From the NCBI RefSeq assembly GCF_005747095.1, contig NZ_SWLG01000001.1, positions 248,001 through 312,000 on the forward strand: a DNA stretch of 64,000 nucleotides. The letters are read 5' to 3'. Shown here in pieces: positions 8,064 through 15,447 of this stretch. This DNA comes from Exobacillus caeni. Lineage in GTDB: Bacteria; Bacillota; Bacilli; Bacillales; Guptibacillaceae. A program made the position numbers and the translations under genes. Below the pieces are notes generated by a model. That model worked only from the letters and a program-made list of their open reading frames with translations. It searched no databases and had not been told where the DNA came from. Position 1 is the stretch's first letter. Each line of letters starts with the position of its first letter.

Positions 8064-9227
8064 TTATTTTGTATTAAAAGTAAGTTCTGGGATCCATTGA
8101 TTCATATGGGCGTTAATTTCCTTATACAGCCCCGTATTGCCTGATGACTCGATCGGATGAACGACAAAGTTTTGATCCACATAAGTAGAGATAAAAGATG
8201 GATTTTTAACAGTTACAACTTTTTCGCCTCCAACAGACGATTTTTCCACATGCAGCTGCAAGATTCCACCGATATCCTTATAATCCGCATGCTGTCCGGA
8301 AAGGAAGTTTCCTAAAGAATAAGCGACAAACGTACGCTCCCCGTTACTTCTTTCTAGCCATTCAAAAGGTTGAAGCACGTGAGGATGGTGACCTAAGATA
8401 ACATCTGCTCCGGCGTCAGCTACTTCTTTCACAAGCTGCTTTTGTTCAGCAGATGGCAGGCGCTGATACTCATTTCCAAAATGCAAACTTACAACAACAG
8501 CATCTGCTTTTTTCTCAGCGTCCTTTATATCCCTTTTGATTCTTTCTGGATTGATAAGGTTTACAAGATAAGGCTTGCCGGCTGGTACAGGAATGCCGTT
8601 TGTTCCATAGGTGTAAGAGAGAAAAGCAAGCGAAATATTATTTTTTTCAACGATACGTGTTACTGCTTGATCTTCCTTTGATTTATAACTTCCTGTATAA
8701 ACCATGCCTATTTTTTCCCAATAGGTAATTGCATTAAAGATCGCTTTTTCCCCACGGTCAAGCGTATGGTTATTCGCGATGGAAACAACGTCTACACCTG
8801 CATTTTTTAGGGCATCCCCAATCTCGAATGGACTGTTGAAACTTGGGTATGAAGAAAGCCCTATCGCAGTTCCGCCTATCATTGTTTCTTGATTGGCTAT
8901 TGTAATATCTGCCTGATCTAAGTAAGGTTTTACTTGCTTAAAAAGAGGATTAAAATCATATGTACCGTTTCCTGAAGCAGCTCGCTGGTAAACAGTATCA
9001 TGAATCAAAATATCCCCAACAGCTGCAAGAGTAACCGAAGACACGCTAAAAAAAGAGTGAAGCCTTACAGGGTCTATAGTACGGTGATTCGTATAATCAA
9101 CATCTGCTTTTAACGGATTATCATGAGCGCTCTTTGATTCTGTGCCAATAAAGCCGCTTGATAATAATAAAATTCCGCCGATTAATAAGATAATAAAGCC
9201 GAATAAAACAACTGCCCCTTTTCTCAA
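8064..9227 (-). CDS. CapA-family (PGA_cap) metallophosphatase-like membrane protein
   Basis: The protein has an N-terminal transmembrane anchor (VVLFGFIILLIGGILLL) and then a CapA/PgsA-type domain: AAVGDILIHDTVY, TIANQETMIGG, VVSIANNHTLDRGE, DAVVVSLHFGNEY, DVILGHHPHVLQPFEW and AYSLGNFLSGQ. These are the metallophosphatase-like blocks of the poly-gamma-glutamate capsule protein family. The domain should lie outside the cytoplasmic membrane. No pgsB or pgsC is adjacent, so capsule synthesis is not implied. I start at the TTG at 9227, because AGAAGGTG lies six bases upstream; the GTG at 9236 overlaps that site. The exact role of stand-alone CapA-like proteins is uncertain. Confidence 0.85.
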   Translation of the reverse strand: MRKGAVVLFGFIILLIGGILLLSSGFIGTESKSAHDNPLKADVDYTNHRTIDPVRLHSFFSVSSVTLAAVGDILIHDTVYQRAASGNGTYDFNPLFKQVKPYLDQADITIANQETMIGGTAIGLSSYPSFNSPFEIGDALKNAGVDVVSIANNHTLDRGEKAIFNAITYWEKIGMVYTGSYKSKEDQAVTRIVEKNNISLAFLSYTYGTNGIPVPAGKPYLVNLINPERIKRDIKDAEKKADAVVVSLHFGNEYQRLPSAEQKQLVKEVADAGADVILGHHPHVLQPFEWLERSNGERTFVAYSLGNFLSGQHADYKDIGGILQLHVEKSSVGGEKVVTVKNPSFISTYVDQNFVVHPIESSGNTGLYKEINAHMNQWIPELTFNTK

Positions 9228-9340
9228 TACCTGCACCTTCTGCCAGCTTATTTTTATTTAATTTAATCCCGTTTCCAAAGTTTTACAAGTCCTTTTTTTA
9301 TAAAATATGTAATAATTTAAAATATTATGTGTTGCCGGTA

Positions 9341-9375
9341 TAAAAAAAGGGTAAATAGAATGATTCTATTTACCC
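9341..9375 (-). terminator. Intrinsic terminator of the mobA-like gene
   Basis: A perfect 12-bp stem, GGGTAAATAGAA/TTCTATTTACCC, with a three-base loop overlaps the stop codon of the minus-strand gene and is followed on that strand by seven T residues. Confidence 0.85.
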
Positions 9376-9984
9376 TAATAACGATATTTTGTTTGTAGAA
9401 ATTTCACTTTTGGCTGTTTCATAATCAGCCTTCGTTTGAATCGAAAAGACAAATTTCTTGCTTATATCTTCAGGCCAGTCCCTGATAGGCAACCAGGTGA
9501 TTTTCTTCAGGAAAGATGCCATGGAGAAGTCACCCTTTTTAATCAACTGGTTCAAGGAGAGTAAAGCTTTTTGTGTATAGATGCCATGCAACGGATATGG
9601 ATTTCCGTCGATTACTGGAATGGCTCCCTCATACCTTTCTGATCCCAACTGATTGACCATATATTCTGCTGCTGATGACGAAATAAAAGGCATACCAGAA
9701 CCGGCTAGCCAGATATACGGAGCTTTTGCCAGAGAAAAAGCAGCATGCATTCCGCCAAATACGCCAATGTTCTTATAAAAGTCAGTAATGATCCGAACAG
9801 TCGGAGGAACGTTTGGCAAAAAAGCACGAGGATCATCAGTCACAATCATCACTTCCCGGGAAACTTTCCCAAGTTCTTTTAATTGGTAGTCCAAAACAGT
9901 CCTATCATTGAGCTGAAGGAATGATTTCCTAGTGCCATTAATAAAATCCTTTTTTCCGCCGGCCAGGATAACACCTGTAATCAT
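9370..9984 (-). CDS. mobA: MobA-like molybdenum cofactor nucleotidyltransferase, atypical active site
   Basis: A GT-A-fold nucleotidyltransferase of the MobA family, which attaches GMP to molybdopterin. The nucleotide-binding start MITGVILAGGKK and the conserved Lys in TRKSFLQLND are present, and DFYKNIGVFGGMHAAF matches the GPLAGI region. The metal-binding Asp normally found in the DMPF motif is Gly here (LAGSGMPFIS), so activity is uncertain. I start at the ATG at 9984, nine bases after GGAAGGTGG, giving 204 residues, the usual MobA size; longer versions add an unrelated N-terminus. It lies divergent from fnr, with about 290 bases between them. A link to molybdoenzymes such as nitrate reductase would fit Fnr, but no such enzyme is in the window. 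Confidence 0.75.
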   Translation of the reverse strand: MITGVILAGGKKDFINGTRKSFLQLNDRTVLDYQLKELGKVSREVMIVTDDPRAFLPNVPPTVRIITDFYKNIGVFGGMHAAFSLAKAPYIWLAGSGMPFISSSAAEYMVNQLGSERYEGAIPVIDGNPYPLHGIYTQKALLSLNQLIKKGDFSMASFLKKITWLPIRDWPEDISKKFVFSIQTKADYETAKSEISTNKISLLG

Positions 9985-10190
9985 TTTTACCACCTTCCAC
10001 AGGTTGTTGATTTTTCTTGCAAAATTGAAGAAGCAACTTCTGGTCCGGCTATTAAAGCCTGGCCAGGCCATTTTCTCTTGCGAAGAATGGCTGCCACCTT
10101 CGATTTCTTACTTTTACTTTAAGGGAATTTGAAAATGGATTCTGTTAAATAAATCACAATCCGCTCAAATTCATGTTAGAAAACAAGAAC

Positions 10191-10233
10191 TGTGATGTTG
10201 GTCACATCTTGCGGAAAAAAGAACATCTATAAT
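10191..10233 (+). promoter_or_regulatory. FNR box and -10 element of the fnr promoter
   Basis: A perfect FNR palindrome, TGTGATGTTGGTCACA (10191-10206), is centred 29.5 bases upstream of a TATAAT hexamer (10228-10233). This puts it near -41.5 from the expected start point, the class II activator position. No good -35 hexamer is seen, as expected when FNR replaces it. It predicts positive autoregulation of fnr when oxygen is low, as known in B. subtilis. Confidence 0.82.
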
Positions 10234-10271
10234 GAATTCATATAGGAACGGAACTATTTGGAGGGACTTTG

Positions 10272-10997
10272 ATGAAGTTAACATGTCCATTTTCTGCGAT
10301 AAACCAGGGAAGCGAAAACACTCAGTCATTCTCAAAAGAAAACTTAGCTTTGCTTCAGGATGCCATGTATGAGCAATTTTATCCTAAGGGGTCTACTGTT
10401 TTCTGGGAGGGAGATGAATCTGACAAACTTTTTTTCATTAAAAATGGTGTGGTAAAACTGACCAAAACAACAGATGACGGAAAAGACCTGGTATTATTCC
10501 ATTTCCAGACAGGAGACATGTTTGGGGAACTGGAAGACCACAATCATATGGTATATAGCTTTAATGCAGAAGCGATAGCTGATTGTACAGTCGGCATAAT
10601 CCAACAGCGTGACCTTGAAACATTGCTATGGCAGCATGGCGATCTTGCAATTCAGTTTATGAAGTGGATGGGGTACATGCAACGCTTTACCCAATCGAAG
10701 CTTCGCGATCTCATGTTTTTTGGGAAGAATGGTGCTCTTGCATCTACATTGATAAGGATGGCAAACCCATATGGTATTCAGGACGGTTCTAAAGTGCGAT
10801 TCGCAACAAAGTTTACGAACACTGAACTGGCTGAATTAATAGGAGCTACAAGAGAAACGGTAAACCGCATGTTGAATCAGTTAAAAAAAGATAAAATAAT
10901 CGACTATGAGAATGGATCGATCGTTATTTTAAACCTGGATCACTTAAAAGGCGTTTGCCATTGTGATGGATGTCCAAAGGATATATGCCGATTATAA
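10272..10997 (+). CDS. fnr: Fnr, oxygen-sensing CRP/FNR-family regulator
   Basis: A 241-residue CRP/FNR protein with a cyclic-nucleotide-like sensor domain (FWEGDESDKLFFIKNGVVKLTK), a dimerisation helix and a C-terminal winged helix whose recognition helix reads GATRETVNRMLNQL; the Glu and Arg there suit a TGTGA half-site. As in Bacillus Fnr, the iron-sulfur ligands lie at the C-terminus: Cys231-x2-Cys234-x4-Cys239, with a further Cys229. The ATG at 10272 has GGAGGG six bases upstream; the TTG one codon earlier is less well placed. Its own promoter carries a perfect FNR box, and an equivalent box precedes the ba3 oxidase operon 600 bases downstream, so the two form a small low-oxygen regulon. 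Confidence 0.92.
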   Translation: MKLTCPFSAINQGSENTQSFSKENLALLQDAMYEQFYPKGSTVFWEGDESDKLFFIKNGVVKLTKTTDDGKDLVLFHFQTGDMFGELEDHNHMVYSFNAEAIADCTVGIIQQRDLETLLWQHGDLAIQFMKWMGYMQRFTQSKLRDLMFFGKNGALASTLIRMANPYGIQDGSKVRFATKFTNTELAELIGATRETVNRMLNQLKKDKIIDYENGSIVILNLDHLKGVCHCDGCPKDICRL

Positions 10998-11003
10998 GAG
11001 GGC

Positions 11004-11036
11004 CTGCTTTGTTGTTAAAACGAGGCAGTTTTTTTC
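11004..11036 (+). terminator. Intrinsic terminator of fnr
   Basis: CTGCTTTGTT pairs with AACGAGGCAG, including two G-U pairs, and a TTTTTTCTTTT tract follows, just after the fnr stop. Confidence 0.75.
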
Positions 11037-11163
11037 TTTTGGGTGGAAAATTGGAGGAATGGAGGGGAGGATTCGAAGTTTAAGAGGAAGTTAGTAGGAG
11101 GTTCGTAGAGGTCTATAAGAATTTTTATATGTATGAAGCGGGATCGAGGCAGTTGTTAATCAG

Positions 11164-11390
11164 TTATTCTTGCTTCAGGACAGCTTATTCTTGATTCGCA
11201 GAGGTTTATTCTTCCTTCAGGACAGCTTATTCTTGCTTCGTAGAGGTTTATTCTTCCTTCAGAGCAGCTTATTCGAGGTTCATAGAGATTTATTCGAGGT
11301 TCATAGAGATTTATTCGAGGTTCATAGAAATTTATTCGTGCTTCAGAAAGATTTATTCCGGCTTCAGAAAAATTTATTCGAGATTCAGCC
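11164..11390. repeat. 21-bp tandem repeat array, about 11 units
   Basis: Ten full units of exactly 21 bases, each starting TTATTC, plus a partial eleventh. Two unit classes alternate at the left end (TTATTCTTGCTTCAGGACAGC and TTATTCTTGATTCGCAGAGGT). Three nearly identical units with GAGGTTCATAGA form the middle. Because 21 is a multiple of three, both strands stay open: the minus strand could encode heptads of the form RI[NS]LYEP, and the plus strand LFEVHRD. No convincing ribosome binding site was found for either, so I annotate it as a repeat. Confidence 0.85.
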
Positions 11391-11545
11391 CATGTTCTGC
11401 CCTCGAATACTCCTTTCGTGCAAGCAATTTTTTCGCTTTTCCCCACTTCTGTTCCCACGGAAAAACAACTTTCAACCAAATTGCTCACAGATTTCCCATT
11501 CCCTTAGAGGTGTTCATAAATTGGTCAAATATAAAAAAACGGTTT

Positions 11546-11588
11546 AGTGATTATTATCACAGAATAGAGACTTTTGTTCCAATACAAT
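11546..11588 (+). promoter_or_regulatory. FNR box and -10 element of the ba3 oxidase operon
   Basis: AGTGATTATTATCACA (11546-11561) matches the FNR palindrome with one deviation in the first base. It is centred 29.5 bases upstream of TACAAT (11583-11588), the same distance as in the fnr promoter. This is class II activator geometry and predicts oxygen-limited induction of the oxidase operon by the Fnr encoded next door. Confidence 0.75.
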
Positions 11589-11633
11589 GTAACCATCAGG
11601 AAACAAAAGGAAAGCAAAAGGAGGAAACAACCG

Positions 11634-11801
11634 ATGAGCGTAATCGAAAAAAAGCAATCTGCCAACACGGCACCAAAACACAAGGTTAAAAAGGAAGAAG
11701 AAGTTAAGCTTAACGGGACGCTTGTTTCAGTAATGCTGCTTGGATTATTTATTGTTTTATCCTGGGGCGGCATTTACTTGTGGTATTTATCAAGATTTTA
11801 A
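11634..11801 (+). CDS. cbaD: ba3-type cytochrome oxidase subunit IIa (small membrane subunit)
   Basis: A 55-residue protein with a charged N-terminus and one C-terminal transmembrane helix (LVSVMLLGLFIVLSWGGIYLW), the form of subunit IIa of ba3-type oxidases. It is the first gene of the oxidase operon, 28 bases before subunit II. I place the start at the ATG at 11634, preceded by AAAAGGAGG; an upstream in-frame extension to 11574 runs into the promoter region. The small subunit packs against subunit I and replaces the first helix that other subunit II proteins have. Confidence 0.8.
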   Translation: MSVIEKKQSANTAPKHKVKKEEEVKLNGTLVSVMLLGLFIVLSWGGIYLWYLSRF

Positions 11802-11829
11802 AACAAGAAGCGTATAGGGGGGTTAATAC

Positions 11830-12303
11830 ATGCACTTACACAAATTCGAAAAATTATGGTTGATTGTTGGTTCGGGCGCTCTGGTTGTGTTTTTGTTGAT
11901 TATCGGAATTAACGCGTTTGCGATGGGACATACGCCTCCAAGTGACAATTCAACACTGGATCCGAAGCAGGTGGATCAAACTGCTCCTTTTGATCAGCCG
12001 GGTCTGAAAAAGATCGGCGAAAACGAATATGAAGCAGTTATTGTTGCACAGGCATTTACTTTTAATACTGGCGGAGATCTTAAGATTCCAAAAGGAGCTA
12101 AAGTCCACTTTAAAGTTACAAGTAAAGACGTAGTTCACGGTTTCCAAATTCCTAAAACGAATGTCAATATGATGATAACACCGGGCCATGTTAACACACT
12201 TACTCATACTTTTAACGAAGCTGGCAATTATTTAATTCTTTGTAACGAGTATTGTGGTGTTGGACACCAGGCGATGGGTGTAACGATTGAGGTGACTCCA
12301 TAA
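11830..12303 (+). CDS. cbaB: ba3-type cytochrome c oxidase subunit II (CuA)
   Basis: This 157-residue protein has one N-terminal membrane helix (LWLIVGSGALVVFLLIIGI) and an external cupredoxin domain. The CuA site is complete: a His in VVHGFQIP, then Cys138-x-Glu140-x-Cys142-x3-His146-x2-Met149. It accepts electrons from cytochrome c and passes them to heme in subunit I. The single helix and short length are typical of ba3-type (B-family) oxidases. Its TAA overlaps the ATG of subunit I (TAATG), so the two are translationally coupled. A GGGGG-type ribosome binding site precedes the start. Confidence 0.93.
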   Translation: MHLHKFEKLWLIVGSGALVVFLLIIGINAFAMGHTPPSDNSTLDPKQVDQTAPFDQPGLKKIGENEYEAVIVAQAFTFNTGGDLKIPKGAKVHFKVTSKDVVHGFQIPKTNVNMMITPGHVNTLTHTFNEAGNYLILCNEYCGVGHQAMGVTIEVTP

Positions 12304-13952
12304 TGAGTAAATTGAGTACAGTTGTTGATCGCAGGGACGCTAAGCTAAGTATGGCGCATCTTTATGTAGGGTATGTCGCGGTTTTGATCGGGGCGATCGC
12401 AGGCTTGCTTCAGACATTTGTCCGAAGCGGAGCGATCACATTGCCGGCTGGCATTGGATACTACCAATTGTTGACGGCACACGGCATTTTGCTTGCACTA
12501 GTTTTTACAACTTATTTTATCGTTGGTTTTTTATATGCCGGAATGAGCAGAACGATGGGCAGGTTTTACGATCTTCCTTACCGCTTAGGATGGCTCGGAT
12601 TCATAATCATGACAGCAGGTACTGTGTTGACCACCATCATGGTACTTCTGAATGAAGGTACTGTATTGTATACCTTCTATGCACCATTAAAAGCTTCACC
12701 ATGGTTCTATATCGGTTTGACCCTGTTTATCGTAGGTAGCTGGGTAGCCGGGTTCGGAATGTTCAGGCAGTATTTTATCTGGCGCAGGGTTAATAAAGGC
12801 AAACTTTCTCCTTTATTCAGTTTTATGGCCATAATGACAATGGTATTATGGCTTGTTGCGACACTTGGCGTTGCAGTATCGGTAATATTCCAGTTCATTC
12901 CCTGGTCTTTTGGATGGGTAGACACGATCAACGTGCTGTTGAGCAGAACTTTGTTCTGGTATTTCGGGCATCCGCTTGTATATTTCTGGTTATTGCCTGC
13001 TTACATTGCATGGTATGTTGTGATTCCAAAGATTATCGGCGGGAAAATTTTCAGTGATTCACTTGCTAGATTATCATTTGTTTTATTCTTGCTTTTCTCA
13101 ATTCCGGTTGGATTCCACCATCAGTTGCTTGAATCAGGAATATCACCGTTCTGGAAATACATCCAGGTTGTCTTGACATTCATGGTTATTATACCTAGCT
13201 TAATGACCGCGTTCTCTTTATTCGCAATGTTTGAGCTATCAGGACGTGAAAAAGGTGCCAGAGGTTTGTTTGGCTGGGTGAAAAAGCTTCCGTGGGGTGA
13301 TGCTAGATTTTTCGCTCCATTCATGGGTATGTTGATCTTTATTCCAGCTGGTACAGGCGGAATTATCAACGCAAGTAACCAGCTCAACCAGATGGTCCAT
13401 AACACGTTATGGGTAACAGGACACTTTCATCTAACAGTTGCTTCAACGGTTGCTTTAACGTTCTTTGGAATCAGCTACTGGCTCATTCCGCACTTGACAG
13501 GCAGAACACTCACAAAACGAATGAACCTATTTGCGAATATCCAGACGATCCTCTGGACAGTAGGAATGTTCTTTATGTCAGGTGCTATGCATACAGTCGG
13601 ACTTTTCGGTGCACCAAGGCGTACAGCTTACACTACTTATGGAGACCATCCGGATGCGCTTGGCTGGATTCCTTATGAAGTAACGATGGCCGTCGGCGGA
13701 ACGATTCTATTCATTGCAGTATTGCTTCTTATGTACATCGTGGTAAACCTGGCGTTCTTTGCTCCGAAAGGCGTGGAAGAATTCCCGATTGGAGAAGTTG
13801 CAGAAGCGGCTGAAAGAACACCTGCAGTGCTTGAGAACTGGAGACTATGGATCGCTGTATCCGCTTGCTTGATCTTACTTGCTTACACTATTCCGGTAAT
13901 CGATATGCTGGAGCATTCACCACCGGGTTCAACAGGTTTTAAATTGTGGTAA
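12303..13952 (+). CDS. cbaA: ba3-type cytochrome c oxidase subunit I
   Basis: The catalytic heme-copper subunit, 549 residues with 13 or so membrane segments. Visible ligands are the low-spin heme His in LLTAHGILLAL, the CuB His and cross-linked Tyr in WYFGHPLVYFWLLPAYIAW, the two CuB histidines in GFHHQLLE, and the high-spin/low-spin heme pair in GHFHLT. The pattern is that of B-family (ba3) oxidases, which have high oxygen affinity and suit microaerobic growth. This agrees with the FNR box in front of the operon. The protein reduces oxygen to water and pumps protons across the cytoplasmic membrane. The start overlaps the stop of cbaB. The sequence appears intact throughout. Confidence 0.95.
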   Translation: MSKLSTVVDRRDAKLSMAHLYVGYVAVLIGAIAGLLQTFVRSGAITLPAGIGYYQLLTAHGILLALVFTTYFIVGFLYAGMSRTMGRFYDLPYRLGWLGFIIMTAGTVLTTIMVLLNEGTVLYTFYAPLKASPWFYIGLTLFIVGSWVAGFGMFRQYFIWRRVNKGKLSPLFSFMAIMTMVLWLVATLGVAVSVIFQFIPWSFGWVDTINVLLSRTLFWYFGHPLVYFWLLPAYIAWYVVIPKIIGGKIFSDSLARLSFVLFLLFSIPVGFHHQLLESGISPFWKYIQVVLTFMVIIPSLMTAFSLFAMFELSGREKGARGLFGWVKKLPWGDARFFAPFMGMLIFIPAGTGGIINASNQLNQMVHNTLWVTGHFHLTVASTVALTFFGISYWLIPHLTGRTLTKRMNLFANIQTILWTVGMFFMSGAMHTVGLFGAPRRTAYTTYGDHPDALGWIPYEVTMAVGGTILFIAVLLLMYIVVNLAFFAPKGVEEFPIGEVAEAAERTPAVLENWRLWIAVSACLILLAYTIPVIDMLEHSPPGSTGFKLW

Positions 13953-13988
13953 TTCGAAACTATTTAACATACATTAGGGGGAATTAAA

Positions 13989-14348
13989 ATGAAAAAGAAA
14001 CTGTTAGTTTTAATGTCTGCTTTGTTAATGCTTGCTCTTGCAGCCTGCGGTGGTTCTGACGATGCGAGTTCGGATAGCGGAAAAGGCAGTGATGGCGGAT
14101 CAGTAACGTTAGAAGCGAAAAACTGGGAATTTGATAAAGAAGAGTATACTGTTCCAGCCGGGGATGTGACAATCAATCTAAAGAATGCTGAAGGATTTCA
14201 CAGTGTTACGATCGATGATACGGATGTAAAAATCGAAGGGGACGGAAAAGCGACTGCAAATCTAGAAGCTGGAGAATATACAATACGTTGTGCCACTCCT
14301 TGTGGAGAAGGGCATACAGATATGACAGCAAAATTAGTTGTTGAATAA
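13989..14348 (+). CDS. Cupredoxin lipoprotein with a CuA-like ligand set
   Basis: A 119-residue secreted lipoprotein with a lipobox ending at Cys20 (LALAAC), a Gly/Ser/Asp linker, then a cupredoxin domain. The ligands His71, Cys101, Cys105, His109 and Met112 have the spacing C-x3-C-x3-H-x2-M of the CuA site in oxidase subunit II (cbaB, same operon), unlike the single-Cys site of plastocyanins. It follows subunit I by 36 bases with GGGG before the ATG and is ended by the operon terminator. It may be an electron carrier for the oxidase or a copper-delivery protein for CuA. The sequence does not tell which. Confidence 0.85.
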   Translation: MKKKLLVLMSALLMLALAACGGSDDASSDSGKGSDGGSVTLEAKNWEFDKEEYTVPAGDVTINLKNAEGFHSVTIDDTDVKIEGDGKATANLEAGEYTIRCATPCGEGHTDMTAKLVVE

Positions 14349-14354
14349 AGTGGA

Positions 14355-14382
14355 CCGGGCTGAGTTTAGCCCGGCCTTTTTT
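14355..14382 (+). terminator. Terminator of the ba3 oxidase operon
   Basis: CCGGGCT pairs with AGCCCGG around a GAGTTT loop and runs into CCTTTTTTATT, seven bases after the cupredoxin stop. Confidence 0.88.
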
Positions 14383-14396
14383 ATTGTATAGAACAG

Positions 14397-14470
14397 TTTA
14401 ACTTTTTAGCAAAGGAGAATGCCAGACTCAGTTAAAAAGTTTTGAATATAGATAAGTGCAACTACGCCCC
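14397..14470. repeat. Dispersed intergenic repeat, family R2, copy 1
   Basis: This intergenic stretch shares AGGAGAAT..GACTC..GT.AAAAAGTTT and then TA.GTGCAACTACGCC with 24971-25040. Its left edge, AACTTTTTAGCAAAGGAGAA, recurs exactly at 44973-44992. It contains no coding frame. Nothing else is seen between here and proC except A/T-rich promoter-like sequence. Confidence 0.6.
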
Positions 14471-14600
14471 TGATAGTTTTATGGCCAAACATATTACTGA
14501 TATTCGACCTATCTCCTAATGAAGCGGGAACGGGTTAAATGCTGTTGCTTTATGATAAACTAAAAATCACTAAGAACAAAAAGCAATAAGGAGCTGTACT

Positions 14601-15404
14601 ATGAAGAAACCAACCATATTATTTATCGGGGCTGGAAGAATGGCTGAGGCTATTTTTGCAGGGCTTGTTAAAAACAGCATGGATCATATTCAGGAAATCA
14701 TCGTTTCAAATCGTTCAGACCGGGAACGTTTGCAATCGATGGAAAAGAAACATGGTGTAAGCATTACAACCGATTGGAAGCCAGAGGTTAAGCTTGCAGA
14801 TGTTATTTTACTTGCGATGCCACCAGGAGTCCACTCTCAAATTTTAGAAGAAATGTCACCACTGGTAAAAGGCCAATTTGTTATAACAGTAGCTGCTGGC
14901 ATAGGTCCTTCTGATCTCGAACAACGGTTACCGGAAGGAACGCCTGTGGCCTGGATTATGCCAAATACAGCAGCTGATAAAGGGGAATCCATGTCTTTAT
15001 ATGCACCAGGCAAGAATGTTGAAGAAAAACATATGCGAATTCTCCAATTAATTCTGGATGGAATAGGGGAGTCTGAAAAGCTGACAGAAGAACAGGTTCA
15101 CGATTTAACTGCGATTACTGGCAGTGCCCCTGCGTTCTTGTATCGGTTCGTTGAGCTGTTGGAAAATGCTGCAACGGAGCACGGCATCTCAAGGGAACAG
15201 GCTAAAAAACTAGTAGGGCAAATGGTATACGGTTCGGCAGTTATGCTGAAAGCAGGCAGTGATGCGAAAGAATTAAGAGAACAGGTAACATCACCAGGAG
15301 GTGCTACAGCAGCCGGGTTAGATGTCTTTAGCGAGTATCAGTTTGAAAAGATTGTTAGTGAAGCGGTTAAAGCAACCAACAAAAAGGCACGAGAAGGACA
15401 CTGA
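14601..15404 (+). CDS. proC: Pyrroline-5-carboxylate reductase
   Basis: The last enzyme of proline synthesis, reducing pyrroline-5-carboxylate with NAD(P)H. The 267-residue protein has an N-terminal Rossmann motif (ILFIGAGRMAEAIFAGL), the VAAGI and WIMPNTAA blocks, and the C-terminal family signature spanning DLTAITGSAPAFLYRFVELL to EQVTSPGGATAAGLDVF. Bacilli usually carry several paralogues (ProI, ProH, ProG, ComER); I cannot say which one this is. AAGGAG precedes the ATG. The gene is monocistronic and ends in a hairpin shared with the convergent penicillin-acylase gene. Confidence 0.93.
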   Translation: MKKPTILFIGAGRMAEAIFAGLVKNSMDHIQEIIVSNRSDRERLQSMEKKHGVSITTDWKPEVKLADVILLAMPPGVHSQILEEMSPLVKGQFVITVAAGIGPSDLEQRLPEGTPVAWIMPNTAADKGESMSLYAPGKNVEEKHMRILQLILDGIGESEKLTEEQVHDLTAITGSAPAFLYRFVELLENAATEHGISREQAKKLVGQMVYGSAVMLKAGSDAKELREQVTSPGGATAAGLDVFSEYQFEKIVSEAVKATNKKAREGH

Positions 15405-15411
15405 TACACGA

Positions 15412-15440
15412 AGGGAGCTGACACATTGAGTCAGCTCCCT
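15412..15440. terminator. Convergent hairpin between proC and the acylase gene
   Basis: An 11-bp perfect stem, AGGGAGCTGAC/GTCAGCTCCCT, separates the two convergent genes. The T-tracts are weak on both sides, but the position fits a bidirectional terminator. Confidence 0.65.
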
Positions 15441-15447
15441 TCTACTG

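Noticed and set aside
11156-11547. Overlapping open frames on both strands (110 and 125 codons) across the 21-bp array
   Set aside because: Both arise because the repeat unit is a multiple of three without stops. Neither has a convincing start signal. Kept as a repeat and as a finding.
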